A stretch of DNA of 64,000 bases from NCBI GenBank assembly GCA_963763485.1, contig CAVXOW010000005.1, positions 682,001-746,000 on the forward strand, read 5' to 3'. This stretch comes from CAWCKS01 sp963763485. GTDB lineage: Bacteria; Pseudomonadota; Alphaproteobacteria; Rhizobiales; Xanthobacteraceae. Numbering within the stretch: the first letter of the stretch is position 1; each line of letters starts with the position of its first letter. The translations under genes and the position numbers were made by a program. The notes under the pieces were generated by a model. That model saw only the letters and a list, made by a program, of their open reading frames with translations, was not told the origin of the DNA and searched no databases. Of this stretch, positions 17,347 through 26,159 are shown piece after piece.

Positions 17347-18261
17347 ATGGCCACAGCGGCTAAACGCGCCGGCAATCCAGATCTCACGGCACCGTCGATC
17401 TCGCCATCGACGCTGAAGGTCTCACCGTTGACTTGCGCGATCGGAGCAGAGATCGGCAACGCCAATCTCGGAACAGCTTCGCGCGATCCGGCGCTGATGC
17501 AGGACATCCGCGCGCTGCTGTTGCAGCACAAGGTGCTGTTCTTCCGCGACCAGGACTTTTCGCGCGCCGAGCATGTCGCGTTCGCCCGCTATTTCGGCGA
17601 GCTTGAGGATCACCCGGTCGCCGGCAGCGATCCCGATCATCCCGGTCTCGTGCGCATCTACAAGTCGCCGGACAAGCCGAACGACCGCTACGAGAACGCC
17701 TGGCACTCCGATGCGAGCTGGCGCGAGCAGCCGCCGTTCGGTTGCGTGCTGCGCAGCGTCGAATGCCCCGAGGTCGGCGGCGACACCATGTGGGCCAATA
17801 TGGTGCTCGCCTACGAAAAGCTCCCCGCCCAGATCAAGACGCAGATCGCGAACTTGCGCGCCCGCCACAGCATCGAGGCAACCTTTGGTGCCGCGATGCC
17901 GATTGACAAGCGGCTCGCGCTGAAGGCGCAGTTTCCCGACGCCGAGCACCCGGTGGTGCGCACGCATCCCGATACGAAAGAAAAGATTCTCTTCGTCAAC
18001 GGCTTCACCACGCACTTCACGAACTTCCACACCGCAGAGAACGTCCGCGTCGGCCAGGACTACGCGCCCGGCGCCGCGCAGCTGCTGCAGTATCTGATCA
18101 GCCAGGCGCAGATCCCCGAGTACCAGGTGCGCTGGCGCTGGCAACCAAACTCGGTCGCATTCTGGGATAACCGCGCGACCCAGCACTACGCCGTGATGGA
18201 TTACCCGCCGTGCCATCGAAAGATGGAGCGCGCCGGTATCAAGGGCGACGCCACGTTCTGA
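17347..18261 (+). CDS. TauD/TfdA family Fe(II)/2-oxoglutarate dioxygenase
   Basis: A 304-residue non-heme iron dioxygenase. It couples oxidative decarboxylation of 2-oxoglutarate to hydroxylation of a substrate that then often loses sulfite or an alcohol. The iron triad is visible: His120 and Asp122 in HSDASW, His280 in RATQHYAVMDY. An Arg near residue 291-294 (HRKMERAGI) binds 2-oxoglutarate. The SD GGAGG is 5-10 bases before the ATG at 17347. First gene of a tight operon. Taurine, alkylsulfonates, aryloxyacids or betaines are possible substrates; none can be chosen from sequence. Confidence 0.88.
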   Translation: MATAAKRAGNPDLTAPSISPSTLKVSPLTCAIGAEIGNANLGTASRDPALMQDIRALLLQHKVLFFRDQDFSRAEHVAFARYFGELEDHPVAGSDPDHPGLVRIYKSPDKPNDRYENAWHSDASWREQPPFGCVLRSVECPEVGGDTMWANMVLAYEKLPAQIKTQIANLRARHSIEATFGAAMPIDKRLALKAQFPDAEHPVVRTHPDTKEKILFVNGFTTHFTNFHTAENVRVGQDYAPGAAQLLQYLISQAQIPEYQVRWRWQPNSVAFWDNRATQHYAVMDYPPCHRKMERAGIKGDATF

Positions 18262-18303
18262 ACTGCACTTCAAACACTCCACCTCATCGAAAAGGACACG
18301 ACC

Positions 18304-19359
18304 ATGAACTTCCTCGACGGCGCACTGCATCCCGAGAACCAGGACAAGCTGGTGATCACCGCGTCTCCCTACGGCCCGGAATGGCTGCCTTCGGATTTCC
18401 CCGAGGACATCGCGGTCACGATGGACGACCAGGTGCAGAAGGCGGTCGACTGCTACAACGCCGGCGCCACCGTGCTGCACGTTCACGTCCGCGAGGCCGA
18501 CGGCAAGGGCTCGAAGCGGCTCTCGAAGTTCAACGAATTGCTGGCGCGGCTGCGCATCGCGGTGCCCGACATGGTGCTGCAGGTCGGCGGCTCGATCTCG
18601 TTCGCGCCGGAGACCGAAGGCGACAAGGCGAAGTGGCTGTCCGACGACACCCGCCACATGCTCGCCGAGCTGACGCCTGTGCCGGACCAGGTGACGGTCA
18701 CCGTCAACACCTCGCAGATGAACATTTTCGAGCAGATGGACCCGCGCGACTACGCCGGCACCTCGCTCGGCGAGCCCACGCTGCACGCGGCGTTTCGCGA
18801 GATGATCGTTCCGGCCGGCCCGACCTGGGCGGAGGAGCACGTCAAGCGCCTCAGCGCCAAGGGCATCCAGAGCGCGTTCCAGTTCTACAACATCAACAGC
18901 TTCGAGACCGTCGAGCGCATGATCCGCCGCGGCGTCTACAAGGGCCCGCTGGTGATGAACTGGGTCGCGATCGGCGGCGGCATGGACGCGCCGACCATCT
19001 ACAACCTCGCCAACTTCCTGCGGGCGACGCCCGACGGCGCCGCGCTGACGCTCGAAAGCTCGATGCTCAACACGCTGCCGGTCAACATGATGGCGATCAC
19101 GATGGGTCTGCACGTCCGCTGCGGCATCGAGGACAACCTGTGGAGCCAGGACCGCAAGCACAAGATGACGACCGTGCAGCAGATCGAGCAGCTGGTGCGC
19201 ATCTCGCGCGAATTCGGCCGCGACATCGCGACCGGCAAGGAAGCCAAGAAGATCCTGAAGATCGGCACGTTCTACAACAGCATCGAAGAAACGCTGGCGA
19301 AGAACGGCTTTGCGCCGAACCGTCCGGGCCTTCGCTCCTTCCAGCAGGCCGCGGAGTAG
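18304..19359 (+). CDS. BKACE family beta-keto acid cleavage enzyme (DUF849)
   Basis: A 351-residue TIM-barrel of the BKACE family (prototype Kce). It cleaves a beta-keto acid with acetyl-CoA to give acetoacetate and a new acyl-CoA, using a divalent metal. It shows VITASPYGP near residue 18, AGATVLHVHVRE with the metal-ligand histidines (His59, His61), LQVGGSISF near residue 95 and a long C-terminal domain ending RPGLRSFQQAAE. It lies 42 bp after the dioxygenase and 4 bp before the next gene. Its substrate class suggests the pathway passes through a beta-keto acid. Confidence 0.88.
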   Translation: MNFLDGALHPENQDKLVITASPYGPEWLPSDFPEDIAVTMDDQVQKAVDCYNAGATVLHVHVREADGKGSKRLSKFNELLARLRIAVPDMVLQVGGSISFAPETEGDKAKWLSDDTRHMLAELTPVPDQVTVTVNTSQMNIFEQMDPRDYAGTSLGEPTLHAAFREMIVPAGPTWAEEHVKRLSAKGIQSAFQFYNINSFETVERMIRRGVYKGPLVMNWVAIGGGMDAPTIYNLANFLRATPDGAALTLESSMLNTLPVNMMAITMGLHVRCGIEDNLWSQDRKHKMTTVQQIEQLVRISREFGRDIATGKEAKKILKIGTFYNSIEETLAKNGFAPNRPGLRSFQQAAE

Positions 19360-19363
19360 GACG

Positions 19364-19963
19364 ATGGCACGCGAGGCCACAGTATTGATCGTGCCGGGCT
19401 TGCGGGACCATGTGCCGCAGCATTGGCAGACTCTGTTGGCCTCGCGGCTGCCGCGGGTTCGCACCGTAACGCCGATGGGGCGCGACAATCTCGATTGTCT
19501 CGCCCGTGTCGAGGCCATCGAGCAGGTGGCGGCAAGGATCGATGGACCGATCATCCTCGTCGCGCACTCCGGTGGCGTGATTGCAGTCACCCATTGGGCG
19601 CGACTGACGCGGCGCGCCGTGCGCGGCGCGCTGCTCGCAACGCCGGCAGATTTCGATCAACCGTTGCCGGAAGGCTATCCGTCGATGGAGGCCCTTGAGG
19701 GGGGCGGCTGGCTGCCGGTGCCGCGCAACGCGTTGCCGTTCCGCAGCATCGTCGCGGCCAGCCGCAATGATCCGCTCGCCCGCTACGAACGCGTCGCCGC
19801 GTTTGCGCGCTCGTGGGGCAGCAAGCTGGTCGATCTCGGCGAGGTCGGTCACCTCAACCCGGCATCCGGCTTTGGCGAATGGCCGCAAGCGGTGTCGCTT
19901 ATCAACGAGCTCGATGTCGCCGCATCGCAATGCTGGCTGAAGCAACAACGCCTCAGCGCCTGA
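19364..19963 (+). CDS. RBBP9/YdeN family alpha/beta hydrolase
   Basis: A 199-residue single-domain serine hydrolase. It has VLIVPGLRDHVPQHWQ at the N-terminus, nucleophile motif VAHSGG near residue 70, the Asp in AASRNDPLA near residue 130 and the His in GEVGHLNPASG near residue 165. The short RBBP9 fold includes small esterases and thioesterases. The ATG at 19364 is 4 bp after the BKACE stop. In the operon it might hydrolyse an ester or CoA thioester intermediate. Confidence 0.85.
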   Translation: MAREATVLIVPGLRDHVPQHWQTLLASRLPRVRTVTPMGRDNLDCLARVEAIEQVAARIDGPIILVAHSGGVIAVTHWARLTRRAVRGALLATPADFDQPLPEGYPSMEALEGGGWLPVPRNALPFRSIVAASRNDPLARYERVAAFARSWGSKLVDLGEVGHLNPASGFGEWPQAVSLINELDVAASQCWLKQQRLSA

Positions 19964-19982
19964 GATCCAGGGAGAATTGACC

Positions 19983-20954
19983 ATGGCACGCGCCGTCCGT
20001 CTCGACCGCATCGGCGGTCCCGAAGTGCTTCGCCTCGAGCAGGTCGAGGTCGGCGATCCCGGCCCCGGCCAGGCGCGGGTGCGCCACTCCTATGTGGCCG
20101 TCAACTTCATCGACATCTACTTCCGCACCGGCCGCTATCCGCTGCCGCTGCCCAACGGGCTCGGCTCGGACGCCGTCGGCGTGGTCGAGGCTGTCGGCCC
20201 AGGCGTCACCGACATCAAGGTCGGCGACCGCGTCGGCTATCTGCTTGGACCGCAAGGCGCCTACTCCGACGTTCGCGTCATGCCGGCCGACGTCCTGATC
20301 CCGCTGCCCGATGGCGTCTCGGACCGGACTGCCTCGACGCTGATGATGAAGGGCCTGACGGCGCAGTACCTGTTCCGTCAGGTCTACCCGCTGAAGGGCG
20401 GCGAGACGATCCTGTATCACGCCGCCGCCGGCGGCGTCGGCCTGATCGCCTGCCAATGGGCGCGCGCGCTCGGCGTCACCATGATCGGCACGGTGTCGAC
20501 CGACGCGAAGGCCGAGATCGCAAAGGCCAACGGCTGCAGCCACACCATCGTCACCTCGCGTGAGGACATCGCCAGGCGCGTCCGCGAGATCACGGACGGC
20601 AAGGGCGTGCCCGTGGTTTACGACTCGGTCGGCAAGGACACGTTGATGGCGTCGCTCGACAGCTTGCAGCCGCGCGGTGCGCTGGTCAGCAACGGCACCT
20701 CGTCGGGCCCGGTGGTGATCGACATGCAACTGCTCGCCGTCAAGGGTTCGATCTGGGTCACGCGTCCGGCGATGATCCACTACGCCACGCCGCGCGCGAA
20801 AATGCTCGAGATGGCGAAGGAGCTGTTCGATCTCGTGCTCGCGGGAAAGATCACCGGCGAGCCCAAACAGACTTTTGCCCTCGCTGATGCCGCCGAAGCG
20901 CATCGCGCGCTGGAAGCGCGCAAGACGACCGGCGCCACCGTGCTGATGCCCTGA
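19983..20954 (+). CDS. NADPH:quinone oxidoreductase, zeta-crystallin type (medium-chain dehydrogenase)
   Basis: A 323-residue zinc-free medium-chain dehydrogenase. It shows the GroES-like N-domain (EVGDPGPGQARVRHSYVAVN), the substrate loop NGLGSDAVGVVEAVG, and the nucleotide-binding HAAAGGVGLIACQWA near residue 150 with NADPH-type TVSTDAKA. The C-terminal ALEARKTTGATVLMP is typical. It probably reduces a quinone or an enone. The ATG at 19983 follows GGGAGA by about 10 bases. Fourth gene of the operon. Confidence 0.88.
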   Translation: MARAVRLDRIGGPEVLRLEQVEVGDPGPGQARVRHSYVAVNFIDIYFRTGRYPLPLPNGLGSDAVGVVEAVGPGVTDIKVGDRVGYLLGPQGAYSDVRVMPADVLIPLPDGVSDRTASTLMMKGLTAQYLFRQVYPLKGGETILYHAAAGGVGLIACQWARALGVTMIGTVSTDAKAEIAKANGCSHTIVTSREDIARRVREITDGKGVPVVYDSVGKDTLMASLDSLQPRGALVSNGTSSGPVVIDMQLLAVKGSIWVTRPAMIHYATPRAKMLEMAKELFDLVLAGKITGEPKQTFALADAAEAHRALEARKTTGATVLMP

Positions 20955-20992
20955 ATTTCTTCAACGCCAAATATTTGTCCGGAGGAACGTCA

Positions 20993-22321
20993 ATGACTCT
21001 GCCTGTCGCAAATGCCAACGATGCGGGAGACAAGTTTCTGTTCGGGCGGCGCGCCGCCTGGTTCGCTTACGCGATGACCGTCGCGCTGATGATCTTCGAC
21101 TATGTCGACCGTCAGGTCGTCGTCTCGATGTTTCCATTCCTGAAGGCGGAATGGAACCTGTCCGACAAGGAACTCGGCCTGCTGGTCTCGGTGATCTCGA
21201 TCACCGTGGCGGTGTTCGGCATTCCGGTCGCGTGGATCGCCGACCGCGCCAGCCGCGTCAAAAGCATTGTCGTGATGGCGCTGCTGTGGAGCCTCGCCTG
21301 CATCTCCTGCATGTTCGCGCAGAGTTACGGGCAACTGCTCGCCGCGCGCGCCGTCGTCGGCCTTGGTGAAGCGGGCTACGGCTCGGTCGGCGCAGCCATG
21401 GTTGCCGCGCACTTCCCGCAGCGCATGCGCGGCGGTCTGCTCGGCGGCTTCTTTGCCTCCGCGTCGGTCGGCTCCGTGCTCGGCGTCATTCTCGGCGGCG
21501 TGATCGCCGCGCGGTTTGGCTGGCAGGCGGCGTTCGGTGTCGTCGGCATCCCCGGTCTTGTCATTGCCCTGCTCTATCTGTTCGTGCGCGACTACCGCAC
21601 CGTGGCGACCGATGCCACCGGCACCGACAGCAACGCACCGAGCAAGCGCAGCATGATCTCCACGATCTTCCGTTCGACAACGGTGCGCTGGGTCTGCATC
21701 GGAGCCGCGGCCGAATTGATCGCGGTGTCGGCGCTGTGGTCGTGGCTGCCGAGCTTCCTCAACCGCACCTACGGCATTGCGCCTGACAAGGCCGGCGTCC
21801 AGGCGGCGCTGGTCGTGTTGGCCGGCGCATTGGGCAGCCTCGTGCTCGGCGTCGTGGTCGACCGCTCCGGCGTGCGTGACCCGCGCGGCAAGTTCATGTC
21901 GGTCGCGGTTCTGAGCCTGGTCGGCATGGTGGCTTTGATGCTGGCATTCGGCGGCAGGCACGTCGGGCTTCAGCTCACCCAGACAAGCCAGTTTGGCCTG
22001 ATCATGTTCGGCGGCTTCCTCGCGACCTGCACCGTCGGTCCGGCCGCGGCGATCGTGCTCGACGTGATCCATCCCGGCGTGCGCTCGACGGGCGCATCCG
22101 TGCTGTCGCTGTTCCAGAACCTGTTCGGGCTCGCGATCGGGCCGTTCATCGGCGGTGTGCTGTCGGACGCAGTGGGACTCGATAATGCCCTGACGCTGAC
22201 GCCACTGGCCTGCATCGTGGCAGCGGCATCCTTCATGATGGCGCATGGCGGCTACCAGGCCGACAAGCAGGGCGCCAGCGCACTGGCGATCGCTCCCGCC
22301 GCGCAAGGAGCCGTTGCGTGA
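20993..22321 (+). CDS. MFS transporter (Spinster-like family)
   Basis: A 442-residue, 12-helix major facilitator. Helix 1 carries FDYVDRQVVVSMFPFLK; loop 2-3 has the family motif IADRASRVKSIV; helix 5 has GVILGGVIAARFGWQAAF. The cytoplasmic loop between helices 6 and 7 is moderately long (DATGTDSNAPSKRS). The SD GGAGGAA is well placed before ATG 20993. In the operon it is the likely importer of the pathway substrate. Confidence 0.88.
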   Translation: MTLPVANANDAGDKFLFGRRAAWFAYAMTVALMIFDYVDRQVVVSMFPFLKAEWNLSDKELGLLVSVISITVAVFGIPVAWIADRASRVKSIVVMALLWSLACISCMFAQSYGQLLAARAVVGLGEAGYGSVGAAMVAAHFPQRMRGGLLGGFFASASVGSVLGVILGGVIAARFGWQAAFGVVGIPGLVIALLYLFVRDYRTVATDATGTDSNAPSKRSMISTIFRSTTVRWVCIGAAAELIAVSALWSWLPSFLNRTYGIAPDKAGVQAALVVLAGALGSLVLGVVVDRSGVRDPRGKFMSVAVLSLVGMVALMLAFGGRHVGLQLTQTSQFGLIMFGGFLATCTVGPAAAIVLDVIHPGVRSTGASVLSLFQNLFGLAIGPFIGGVLSDAVGLDNALTLTPLACIVAAASFMMAHGGYQADKQGASALAIAPAAQGAVA

Positions 22322-23352
22322 ACACCAGGGCTGCAGTGGTCACCCTCTCGAGCAACGGCGCGACGGTCTTTGCGACCGGACGCGTCCTTGCTCCGGGATT
22401 GCTTGCGAGCGGCGTGCTCGCCGCTGCGGCCGCGTTCCTGTCGCAGCACTACGGCGCGCCGGTGATGCTGATGGCGCTGCTGCTCGGCATGGCGATGAAT
22501 TTTCTGTCCGCCGAGGGGCCCTGTGTTCCCGGCATCGAGTTCACCGCGCGCACGGTGCTGCGCATCGGCGTTGCGCTGCTCGGTCTGCGCATCACGCTGG
22601 TGCAGATCGCGGCACTCGGCTGGCAGCCGATCGCGCTCGTTTTGCTATCGGTCGCGCTGACGATCGGAACATCCATCGTTGTCGCGCGGTTGCTCGGCTT
22701 TCGCGCCGGCTTCGGCTTGCTGAGCGGCGGCGCCACAGCAATCTGTGGCGCTTCGGCAGCGCTGGCGATTGCTGCGGCGCTGCCCAGTCACCCGCTGAAG
22801 GAGCGCGCGACGCTGTTCACGGTGCTCGGCGTTTCCGCGCTGTCGACGCTGGCGATGATCGCCTACCCGATGCTGGTGCAGGCGATCGGTCTCGACCCGC
22901 GCGAGTCCGGCGTGTTCCTCGGCGCCACCATCCATGATGTCGCACAGGTGGTCGGCGCCGGCTACAGTATGTCGCCCGAGACCGGCGACGTCGCGACATT
23001 CGTCAAGCTGCTGCGCGTCGCGATGCTGCTGCCGGTGATCGCACTGACCGTGGTGAGTTATCGACGCGCCGGCGCCGAGCCGGGCGCCAAGCGGCCACCG
23101 CTGCTGCCCGGCTTCGCCGTCGCCTTCGCCGTTCTCGTCGCCGTGAACAGCTTCAACATCATTCCGCCGGAGGTGACGAAGCTCGGCGTCGACGTCTCGC
23201 AGTGGTGCCTCGTCGCGGCCGTCGCAGCACTCGGCACCAAGACGCGATTGCGCGAACTCGCCAGCATCGGCTTCAAGCCGGTGGCGCTGATGGTCGGCGA
23301 GACAGTGTTCCTGGCTGCGCTCGTACTGGTGCTGCTGCACTTCAAGATTTGA
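22318..23352 (+). CDS. YeiH/UPF0324 family putative sulfate exporter
   Basis: About 344 residues and about ten transmembrane helices. Characteristic stretches are TVLRIGVALLGLRITL, GGATAICGASAALAIAAALP and GATIHDVAQVVGAGYSMS. The family (PSE) is predicted to export sulfate or sulfite and has been found beside sulfonate-degradation genes. GTG 22318 overlaps the MFS stop in a GTGA, so translation is coupled. Its presence is the main hint that the operon liberates an oxidised sulfur anion. In other contexts YeiH members are of unknown function. Confidence 0.85.
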   Translation: MNTRAAVVTLSSNGATVFATGRVLAPGLLASGVLAAAAAFLSQHYGAPVMLMALLLGMAMNFLSAEGPCVPGIEFTARTVLRIGVALLGLRITLVQIAALGWQPIALVLLSVALTIGTSIVVARLLGFRAGFGLLSGGATAICGASAALAIAAALPSHPLKERATLFTVLGVSALSTLAMIAYPMLVQAIGLDPRESGVFLGATIHDVAQVVGAGYSMSPETGDVATFVKLLRVAMLLPVIALTVVSYRRAGAEPGAKRPPLLPGFAVAFAVLVAVNSFNIIPPEVTKLGVDVSQWCLVAAVAALGTKTRLRELASIGFKPVALMVGETVFLAALVLVLLHFKI

Positions 23353-23372
23353 CCGAACCAGGGAGTCCGACC

Positions 23373-23585
23373 ATGGTCCGGCACATGACCGCGGCCAGGC
23401 CGCAGGCGAGCGTCTGGATTCCAATTCACGCCGCGCCATTCGATCGCGACATCGAGCTTGCCGTGATCGACGGACACGACATCAACGCGATCGAATTTCC
23501 ATGCCGGCGCGAGATCGACGGATGGACGAGCGCCGGCGATCGCCGGCCGGTTGGCATCGATCCGACGCACTGGCGTCATTGGTAG
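23373..23585 (+). CDS. Small conserved hypothetical protein, last gene of the operon
   Basis: A 70-residue protein from ATG 23373 behind GGGAG. It contains WIPIHAAPFDRDIELAVI and ends DPTHWRHW. The 'W.PI..APFDRD' start and 'THWR.W' end recur in small Bradyrhizobium proteins of unknown function. No signal or membrane segment. It is 20 bases from the exporter gene. Confidence 0.65.
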   Translation: MVRHMTAARPQASVWIPIHAAPFDRDIELAVIDGHDINAIEFPCRREIDGWTSAGDRRPVGIDPTHWRHW

Positions 23586-23613
23586 TCCATCGGGCGACGC
23601 GGCTTCGCCGAGC

Positions 23614-23650
23614 CAAAAAAAGAATGGCCGGGACGAAACCCCGGCCATTC
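23614..23650 (-). terminator. Terminator between the operon and the L,D-transpeptidase gene
   Basis: GAATGGCCGGG / CCCGGCCATTC stem (23622-23650) with a 7-nt loop. On the minus strand it is followed by TTTTTTT, so it ends the transpeptidase transcript; it probably also stops the plus-strand operon. Confidence 0.85.
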
Positions 23651-23674
23651 CAGATGTCAGGCGATGGGTCCTTG

Positions 23675-25894
23675 CTACCGCGGGCCGCTCGAGCGGCGCG
23701 ACCGGCGGATCGGCGCTGTCGGTTGCGGCGGCGGCTCCGGAGCACTGAACAGCCAGCCGAACAGGCCCGGGCCGTTGCTGCTGGCCTGCGTGATCGGGAG
23801 CTTCGGCCGTGTCGAGTAGGCCTGCTGGGAGTGTTCGACCGGGATCTCGGCCATCGCATGGTTGCCGCCCTTGAGCAGCTCTTTCAGCGTGCCGTCGCGG
23901 CCATAGACATCCTTGCGGATCTCCAGCTTGCCGGAGTTGTCGACGAACGCAGTCTGATAGGTGATGTGCACCGGGATCGGCGTCGGGAAGTTGATGTTCT
24001 GCTCGGAGGAACCGTACATCGAGTGGATCTTGGCGACGGTGAAGTGCTCCTGCGGATCGGTGATGCCGAGCAATACTTCGGCGTACTGATCGGGATATTG
24101 CACCCGCATGCAGCCATGGCTGTAGGCGCGCTCGTCCTTGGCGAACAGGTACTTGTCCGGGGTGTCGTGCTGGTACACCAGGAACTTGTTCGGGAAGTTG
24201 AAGCGGATACGGCCGAGCGCGTTGCCGTCGCCGGGCGGCTGCGAGATGTGCACGCTGCCGTCACGCTCGGTCTCGAGCCGAAGTCCCATGCGCTCGAGCA
24301 CCGTCGGATCCTGCGCCAGCGCCGGCAGATATTCGTTCTGGATGATCGACGGTGGTACGTTCCAGGTCGGGTTGACGGTGATGAACTTCATCGTCTCGGA
24401 CAACAGCGGCGTGGCGTGGATGCCCGGCTTGCCGGTGACCACCCGCGTCGTCCACACCTGCTTGCCGCCCTGCATGACCTTCAGCGTGTAGTCGGGGATG
24501 TTGAGAATGACATAGGCGTTGTTGAGCTTCGGCTCGCCGAGATTGCGCGGCAGCCAGCGCCAGCGCTCCATATTCACCAGCACGGTGTCGATCTCGCGAT
24601 CGCGCTTCGGGCTGTTGAGCGCCTTGACGGTCTGGCTGTTCAGGACGCCTGTCGTGTCGAGCCCGGCCGAGTTCTGGAACTTGCGGACCGCTGATGCGAC
24701 CGCCTCGTCGTAGTGGTCGTCGCTCGCGTTCTCGGTGATGCCGAGCCGCGTGCGCAGTGTCGGCACGCGGGCATCCTGCGGCGCCACCGCCGGGTTCTTG
24801 TTCTTCTTGCCGCTGGCCGCCGTGAATTTCAGCGTCGGGCCGTCGTCGATCTTCGGCGGCGGCTTGTCCTTGTTCCCGCGCAGTTCGGCGAGCTTCGCTT
24901 TCAGCGCTCGGTAGAGCGGCTGCGGCGGATTGTATGAGTCCAGGGCGACGGAAGCGTCGCGTGCCGTCGAGATGTTGACCAGTACGTCGGTCGGATCGAC
25001 CGGATGGTCGGGATAGGCGATGTCAGCCGAGACGTGCGACCAGTGCACGCGGCCGCTCTGCGCCTGACGCGCATAGTCCAGCATGCTGGCCGTGAGCTTC
25101 AATTCGGCATTGGCGAGATCGTCCGGCGTGTTCGCCGCGGAGAAATCCGGCACCGGGTAGTCAGCGACCTCGAGGCCGTCCTTGTCGGCTACCTTAAGCC
25201 GCTCGATCACGCCCTTGGCGCGATCGGTCAGCACGCCGCCTTGCGTCCACAACGGCGCGAAGCTGCGGCCGGAGTAGAAATTCTCCACCGCGGTGCGCTC
25301 GGCCTTGCGATCGAAATATTTCGTATTTTTCGCCGTAATGAGATCGCGCAGCTTGTCGGCGACCGGCTGGTCGGCTTCGGCCACGGCGCTCGCGGGCTTT
25401 GCCGTATCGGTCTTAGCGGTCTCGGCCGCGGGCTTCGCGGCGTCGGGGACGGCCTGCTTGGCAGTGTCTTGCTTCACGTCGGCGGCTTTGGGCGCGTCGG
25501 CCGCTGGCGCGCTCGCGGTGGCGGCAGGCGGTGTGTCGGCGGGCTTGGTGTCTGTCGTCTTGGTCTCGGGCGCCCTGGCCTCGGGAGCCTTGGTCTCGGT
25601 CGCCTTGGTCTCAGGCGCCTTGGTGTCAGTCGACGGTGCGTCGGCCGACTTGGCATCGGGCGTCTTGATGCTGCCTGTGGCAAGTGCGTTGGCTTGTGCG
25701 GCGAAATCGGACGGCGAGGGCGGAACGACGTTGGCCGGTTCCGGCACGGGCACCGCGGCATCGATCGCCAGTTCGGCGGGTGTCTTGGTCTGGGCTGACG
25801 CGACCGTCGGCGCCGTGAGGGCCAGGGTCGTGACAGCTGCCGCGAGCATCCAGTCCCGGGTGCCGCGATCCTTCCAAAAGTCCCGCATTCTCAT
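23675..25894 (-). CDS. L,D-transpeptidase, YcbB-like, with long Ala/Thr/Lys-rich linker
   Basis: A 739-residue periplasmic enzyme that forms 3-3 peptidoglycan crosslinks or attaches proteins. After a signal sequence (WMLAAAVTTLALTAPTVASA) comes a low-complexity stretch to about residue 175 with repeated APETKATETK units. A helical domain (AVENFYSGRSFAPLW) follows, then a peptidoglycan-binding part (AVASAVRKFQNSAGLDTTG). The YkuD catalytic domain holds the Cys motif YSHGCMRV near residue 590. The C-terminus is proline-rich and very basic. The ATG at 25894 gives MRMRDFWKDRG. The long linker may let the enzyme reach across the wall. Confidence 0.92.
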   Translation of the reverse strand: MRMRDFWKDRGTRDWMLAAAVTTLALTAPTVASAQTKTPAELAIDAAVPVPEPANVVPPSPSDFAAQANALATGSIKTPDAKSADAPSTDTKAPETKATETKAPEARAPETKTTDTKPADTPPAATASAPAADAPKAADVKQDTAKQAVPDAAKPAAETAKTDTAKPASAVAEADQPVADKLRDLITAKNTKYFDRKAERTAVENFYSGRSFAPLWTQGGVLTDRAKGVIERLKVADKDGLEVADYPVPDFSAANTPDDLANAELKLTASMLDYARQAQSGRVHWSHVSADIAYPDHPVDPTDVLVNISTARDASVALDSYNPPQPLYRALKAKLAELRGNKDKPPPKIDDGPTLKFTAASGKKNKNPAVAPQDARVPTLRTRLGITENASDDHYDEAVASAVRKFQNSAGLDTTGVLNSQTVKALNSPKRDREIDTVLVNMERWRWLPRNLGEPKLNNAYVILNIPDYTLKVMQGGKQVWTTRVVTGKPGIHATPLLSETMKFITVNPTWNVPPSIIQNEYLPALAQDPTVLERMGLRLETERDGSVHISQPPGDGNALGRIRFNFPNKFLVYQHDTPDKYLFAKDERAYSHGCMRVQYPDQYAEVLLGITDPQEHFTVAKIHSMYGSSEQNINFPTPIPVHITYQTAFVDNSGKLEIRKDVYGRDGTLKELLKGGNHAMAEIPVEHSQQAYSTRPKLPITQASSNGPGLFGWLFSAPEPPPQPTAPIRRSRRSSGPR

Positions 25895-26159
25895 ACCCCT
25901 CCGGCGGCTGCCTCGAACGCGAAACAGCCCGATTTTCTCAAGACGACGCGATAAGCAAACTCGCCGGCATCGGTCTGTCGGTCGCTCAAGTGTTCGAGCG
26001 ACTTTGCCGACGATATCCTGCCCGTTTCAAGGCAACTACCGCTATTACGGCAACTCACGACAAACTGACCTCAACTCCCAAGCGTTTGCAACGACTTGTG
26101 TGTCACACGCCCGCGCTTTCCCTTGGTCTGTTACCCCGCCGCAACGGTTCAAAAACGCC
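25895..26159. other. Intergenic region with a hairpin
   Basis: No gene. A stem GTCGCTC...GAGCGAC (about 25981-26002) has an 8-nt loop and no T-tract. The region should hold the promoter of the L,D-transpeptidase gene. Confidence 0.4.

Noticed and set aside
17422..19590. A 722-codon open frame on the minus strand
   Set aside because: It lies opposite the dioxygenase and BKACE genes, whose products have clear family motifs. Long antisense frames are expected at this GC content.
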